Below, one piece after another: positions 5,178 through 8,025 of a DNA stretch of 8,025 nucleotides; the first letter of the stretch is position 1; the number at the start of each line of letters is the position of its first letter. Where the stretch lies: NCBI GenBank assembly GCA_023453725.1, contig JAEXTB010000071.1, positions 1 through 8,025 on the forward strand, given 5' to 3'. The position numbers were made by a program, and so were the translations under genes. The notes below the pieces were generated by a model. That model was not told the origin of the DNA. It saw nothing but the letters and a program-made list of their open reading frames with translations, and searched no databases. Source of the DNA: Bacillota bacterium. Its GTDB lineage: Bacteria; Bacillota; Clostridia; Christensenellales; CAG-138.

Positions 5178-6344
5178 ATGGAAAAACAACCTCTCTGGAC
5201 AAAATCCTTTCTTTTGATCACAGGAATTAACCTGCTCCTTTTCTTAGGGTTTCAAATGCTTCTGCCCACGCTGCCGCTCTACGCAAAGGCCTTGGGCGGG
5301 GCAGAGTCCATGATCGGCTGGGTAACGGGAGCTGTAACGGTTTCCTCCCTGCTGATCCGCCCGGTCTCGGGTTTGCTCCTTGACAAGCTGGGGCGAAAAT
5401 GGATCTTATTTACGGGCATTGTATTCATGGCGCTCATACCGCTGGCCTTTTTGTGGGCGCAAAGTGTATGGGCACTCATACTTGTGCGGTTCCTGCACGG
5501 CCTTGGCTGGGGCATTGCAAGCACGGCGGCCAACACAATCGCCACCGATCTCATCCCGAAACAACGTTTTGGGGAGGGTATGGGGTATTTCAGCCTTTCA
5601 AGCAGCGTTGCAATGGCGTTATCCCCCGGTATCGGCCTGGCGCTTTACTCGGCAAGCGGTATCGCAAGCGCGCTGCTTTGCGCAGGCGCTTTGGGGGCTG
5701 CAGCGCTGATTGTCTCCTTTTTCATCCGCATGGGCAAGCAGGATAAATCCTCCTCTGCTGCTGCGGTACGGCCCGCACCCTATGAAAAAACGTCTATCGC
5801 GCCATCCATCGTCATGTTTTTCATCAGTGCGACGTATGGCTCGATCACCGGATTTTTATCGCTTTACGCCACAGACAGGGGAATTTTGAATATCGGCATA
5901 TTTTTTACGGTATACGCCGCTTCCCTGCTGCTGTTCCGCCCGGTATCCGGCAAGTTGAGCGACCGTCTCGGCTTTGCCCGTGTGGTGTATCCCGGTCTTC
6001 TGATACTGACCATTGCGGTCATTGTGCTTTCTTTTGCAAACACGCTGCCATACTTCCTGCTTTGCGCTGTCCTGTATGGCATTGGCTTTAGCGCGGTACA
6101 GTCCAGCTTACAGACCATGGCGGTCATCCGCGCGCCAAAAGAACGCAAAGGCGCTGCCAATGCCACGTTTTTTACCGGGTTTGACGGCGGCATCGGCTTT
6201 GGAGCGGTGATTGCGGGGGTACTCGCCTCTGTTGTGGGGTATGCAAATATGTACCTGCTGTTCTCTTTGTTCCTTGTTGTTGCGGCAATTCTCTTTTTCT
6301 TTATGACAAGAAAATCCCCGGCTTCCCCCGCAAGCGCCGAATAG
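5178..6344 (+). CDS. Major facilitator superfamily transporter, probable drug/metabolite efflux pump, 388 aa
   Basis: A 12-helix inner-membrane secondary transporter of the size expected for proton-coupled efflux proteins. Motif A of the superfamily is clear in the loop after helix 2: GLLLDKLGRKW at 65-75 with D69, G72, R73 and K74. A degenerate second copy in the C-terminal half is RPVSGKLSDRLGFARV. R104 in VRFLHGLGWGIAS fits motif B, and SPGIG at about 149-153 resembles the motif C turn. A hydrophilic central loop (about 185-207, GKQDKSSSAAAVRPAPYEK) divides the two six-helix halves. It starts 18 bases after the MarR stop with AAAGG as ribosome site, so it is co-transcribed. Coupling to a MarR regulator favours export of a toxic compound, but substrate class cannot be read from sequence, and uptake is not excluded. 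A 14-bp hairpin follows the stop. Confidence 0.94.
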   Translation: MEKQPLWTKSFLLITGINLLLFLGFQMLLPTLPLYAKALGGAESMIGWVTGAVTVSSLLIRPVSGLLLDKLGRKWILFTGIVFMALIPLAFLWAQSVWALILVRFLHGLGWGIASTAANTIATDLIPKQRFGEGMGYFSLSSSVAMALSPGIGLALYSASGIASALLCAGALGAAALIVSFFIRMGKQDKSSSAAAVRPAPYEKTSIAPSIVMFFISATYGSITGFLSLYATDRGILNIGIFFTVYAASLLLFRPVSGKLSDRLGFARVVYPGLLILTIAVIVLSFANTLPYFLLCAVLYGIGFSAVQSSLQTMAVIRAPKERKGAANATFFTGFDGGIGFGAVIAGVLASVVGYANMYLLFSLFLVVAAILFFFMTRKSPASPASAE

Positions 6345-6360
6345 AGAAACCGTTGCTTAA

Positions 6361-6392
6361 AAAGCGCTCCGCAGAATACTGCGGAGCGCTTT
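6361..6392 (+). terminator. Hairpin terminator after the MFS gene
   Basis: Perfect 14-bp stem, AAAGCGCTCCGCAG (6361-6374) with CTGCGGAGCGCTTT (6379-6392), loop AATA. The stem carries A on the left and T on the right, but only three T follow the GC part before GTG, so the U tract is short. It begins 16 bases after the stop. Confidence 0.85.
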
Positions 6393-6498
6393 GTGATATC
6401 CGAATGATCGCGTGTGGCTGTGCATATATAACAAAAACTTTCATAAAGCAAATGTATACGCAGATACCTTTATGCCGTAATGTTGAAAGATTTTTGAT

Positions 6499-6527
6499 TT
6501 GACATAAAAATCTGTTTATAATAATAA
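6499..6527 (+). promoter_or_regulatory. Sigma-A promoter P1 of the oxidoreductase operon
   Basis: TTGACA at 6499-6504 is a perfect -35 and TAATAA at 6522-6527 a fair -10, at the ideal 17-base spacing. The start would be near 6534, leaving a leader of about 45 bases. Confidence 0.65.
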
Positions 6528-6544
6528 CAATACACATTTTCTAT

Positions 6545-6553
6545 TGGTATAAT
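6545..6553 (+). promoter_or_regulatory. Extended -10 promoter P2 of the oxidoreductase operon
   Basis: TGGTATAAT is an exact extended -10 (TGn plus TATAAT at 6548-6553). The -35 position is poor (TAACAA at 6525-6530). The start would be near 6560, only about 19 bases before the ATG, just enough for the CGGAGGG ribosome site. It may act in tandem with P1 or alone. Confidence 0.5.
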
Positions 6554-6578
6554 GTTCCAACACATCGGAGGGTAACGT

Positions 6579-8025
6579 ATGTACAATCTTTTAATCGGAG
6601 GAGCGGCCGGGCAGGGCATCGATACCGCGGCGGCCGTGTTGGAAAAAGCGCTCAAACGCTCGGGCTACCATGTGTTTACTATGCGGGATTTTATGTCCCG
6701 TGTACGCGGCGGGCACAATTTCACCACCGTGCGGTTTGGGCCAGAACCAGTCTATGGCCACAGCAGCAGATTTCACGGAATCATTGCATTCAATGAAGAG
6801 ACAGTCTCGCTGCACAAGGATGAACTACTGGAAGGTGGCTTTATTCTTTGTGACGCCGCCCTCAACGTGGACGATCCCCGCGCCGTCAAGATCCGCATGG
6901 CAGAAATCGCCCGTTCGCTTGGCGCGGCAAACGCCGCAGGCAGCGTTGCGATAGGCGCTGCGCTTAAGCTCTTTGGCGTTGGTCTTACGGGGATTGAAGA
7001 AATTTTAAGCGAATCCATCAAGGAAAAATACCTTTCTATCAACGTACAGGCTGTGGAAAAGGGCCATGCCCTGCTGGAAGAGCGCTATGTACACAAAGGC
7101 GGCAACTGCAACGACTGTCTGCTTCTTACCGGCAGCAAGGCGCTCTCTCTGGGGGCGCTTGCGGCAGGTCTGAAATTCTATTCCGCCTACCCGATGTCCC
7201 CTTCCACCACGATCATGGAATATCTCGCCGCAAAAAGCGAGAAGGCCGGAATTGTAGTGGAACAGGCGGAAGACGAAATTGCGGCAATCAACATGGCAAT
7301 CGGCGCTTCCTACGCGGGCGCGCGGGCTATGACAGGTACCTCCGGCGGCGGATTTTCGCTGATGGTAGAGGCGCTGGGTCTTTCCGGCATGGCGGAAATT
7401 CCGCTTGTCGTGGTGGATGTACAGCGTCCCGGCCCCGTTACGGGCCTCCCCACGCGCACCGAGCAAAGCGACCTGAAGTTCGTCATTTCCGCTTCCCAGG
7501 GCGAATTTCCGCGCATGGTGATTGCGCTAAGGAACCATACCGATTCGTTTTATCAGACCATACGCGCGTTCAATCTGGCGGAAAAGTATCAGATACCCAT
7601 CATACTGTTGAGTGATCAGTACTTGGGCGATGCCTCGGCCACCATAGCGCCGTATGACTTAAACGGCATTGAAATACTCCCCTGCGGCGTTTCGGACGCA
7701 GGACAAGAGGAATACCTCAGATACCGCTACACGGAGGACGGCATCTCCCCGCGCCTGCTGCCTGGCAAGAGCGAGCAATTGGTCACCGCTGACAGCGATG
7801 AGCACGACGAGTACGGCCATATCACGGAATCCGCTACTGTACGCGTCAACATGGTGGAGAAGCGCTTCAAAAAGATTGATAAATTAATCGAAGAGCTGCA
7901 GGAACCGGAATTTTTCGGCGATGACGCTTTCACAACGCTTTTGATCGGCTGGGGCTCTACCTACGGCCCGCTCAAGGAAGCTGTAGACATGCTTAACAGC
8001 AATCATGGCGGCGGATATGCGGCTT
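6579..8025 (+). CDS. korA: 2-oxoacid:acceptor oxidoreductase alpha subunit, gamma-alpha fusion (KorA type; 3' end cut off)
   Basis: Part of a coenzyme A-dependent 2-oxoacid:ferredoxin oxidoreductase, which oxidatively decarboxylates a 2-oxoacid to acyl-CoA and passes electrons to ferredoxin in the cytoplasm; the partner beta subunit binds thiamine diphosphate. 482 codons are visible of a usual 560-580. Residues about 8-170 form the gamma-type domain, with the glycine-rich GGAAGQGI at 7-14 and RGGHNF. The pyrimidine-binding alpha domain follows: YPMSPST at 204-210, EQAEDEIAAINMAIGASYAGARAMTGTSGGG in two stretches, and GPVTGLPTRTEQSDL ending at 299. The later YTEDGISPRLLPG and SDEHDEYGHITE segments are characteristic of this subfamily. 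CGGAGGG (6566-6572) sets the start. A C177-N-D-C180 pair lies at the domain junction. The substrate (2-oxoglutarate, branched-chain or other 2-oxoacid) is not decided by sequence. korB should follow just outside the window. Confidence 0.94.
   Translation, partial: MYNLLIGGAAGQGIDTAAAVLEKALKRSGYHVFTMRDFMSRVRGGHNFTTVRFGPEPVYGHSSRFHGIIAFNEETVSLHKDELLEGGFILCDAALNVDDPRAVKIRMAEIARSLGAANAAGSVAIGAALKLFGVGLTGIEEILSESIKEKYLSINVQAVEKGHALLEERYVHKGGNCNDCLLLTGSKALSLGALAAGLKFYSAYPMSPSTTIMEYLAAKSEKAGIVVEQAEDEIAAINMAIGASYAGARAMTGTSGGGFSLMVEALGLSGMAEIPLVVVDVQRPGPVTGLPTRTEQSDLKFVISASQGEFPRMVIALRNHTDSFYQTIRAFNLAEKYQIPIILLSDQYLGDASATIAPYDLNGIEILPCGVSDAGQEEYLRYRYTEDGISPRLLPGKSEQLVTADSDEHDEYGHITESATVRVNMVEKRFKKIDKLIEELQEPEFFGDDAFTTLLIGWGSTYGPLKEAVDMLNSNHGGGYAA

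Noticed and set aside
5864..6451. 195-codon open frame on the minus strand opposite the MFS gene
   Set aside because: No ribosome site, no recognisable protein features, and it lies fully opposite a clear transporter gene and across its terminator; a shadow of codon bias. The same applies to the open frames opposite korA and the chemoreceptor.

Overview
The window looks like chromosomal DNA from an anaerobic, mid-GC member of the Firmicutes, probably class Clostridia. This rests on strong GGAGG-type ribosome sites before every gene, a fused gamma-alpha 2-oxoacid:acceptor oxidoreductase (typical of anaerobic metabolism), a bacterial Ku protein, a sigma-28-like chemotaxis promoter, and protein sequences of clostridial flavour. 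No rRNA, tRNA, CRISPR array, insertion sequence or phage gene was seen.

Layout. (1) Positions 1-627, minus strand: the N-terminal 209 residues of a bacterial Ku DNA-end-binding protein, running off the left edge. (2) Positions 759-1757, plus strand: a membrane-anchored protein of unknown function and a DUF2500 membrane protein with a histidine run, closed by a strong terminator at 1794-1827. (3) Positions 1758-2178: a 421-base gene-free control region with the terminator, an imperfect palindrome, and a sigma-28-type promoter overlapped by a Spo0A-box-like heptamer. (4) Positions 2179-4449: cheW and a methyl-accepting chemotaxis protein, 30 bases apart, closed by a GC-rich hairpin at 4502-4529. 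(5) Positions 4716-6344: a MarR-family regulator and a 12-helix major facilitator transporter, 18 bases apart, behind a sigma-A promoter framed by two copies of a palindromic operator-like sequence; a 14-bp hairpin ends the unit. (6) Positions 6579-8025: the first 482 codons of a KorA-type 2-oxoacid:ferredoxin oxidoreductase alpha subunit with good sigma-A promoter elements, cut by the right edge.

The genes form independent short transcription units: DNA repair, unknown envelope proteins, a chemotaxis pair with no cheA in view, a self-regulated efflux module, and central anaerobic carbon metabolism. I see no evidence for a wholly new multi-gene system. The most informative parts are regulatory: the duplicated MarR-type operator around a recognisable promoter (4644-4704), the overlapping sigma-28/Spo0A-like signals before cheW (1990-2034), and the palindrome on the -10 region between the divergent Ku and unknown genes (710-724).
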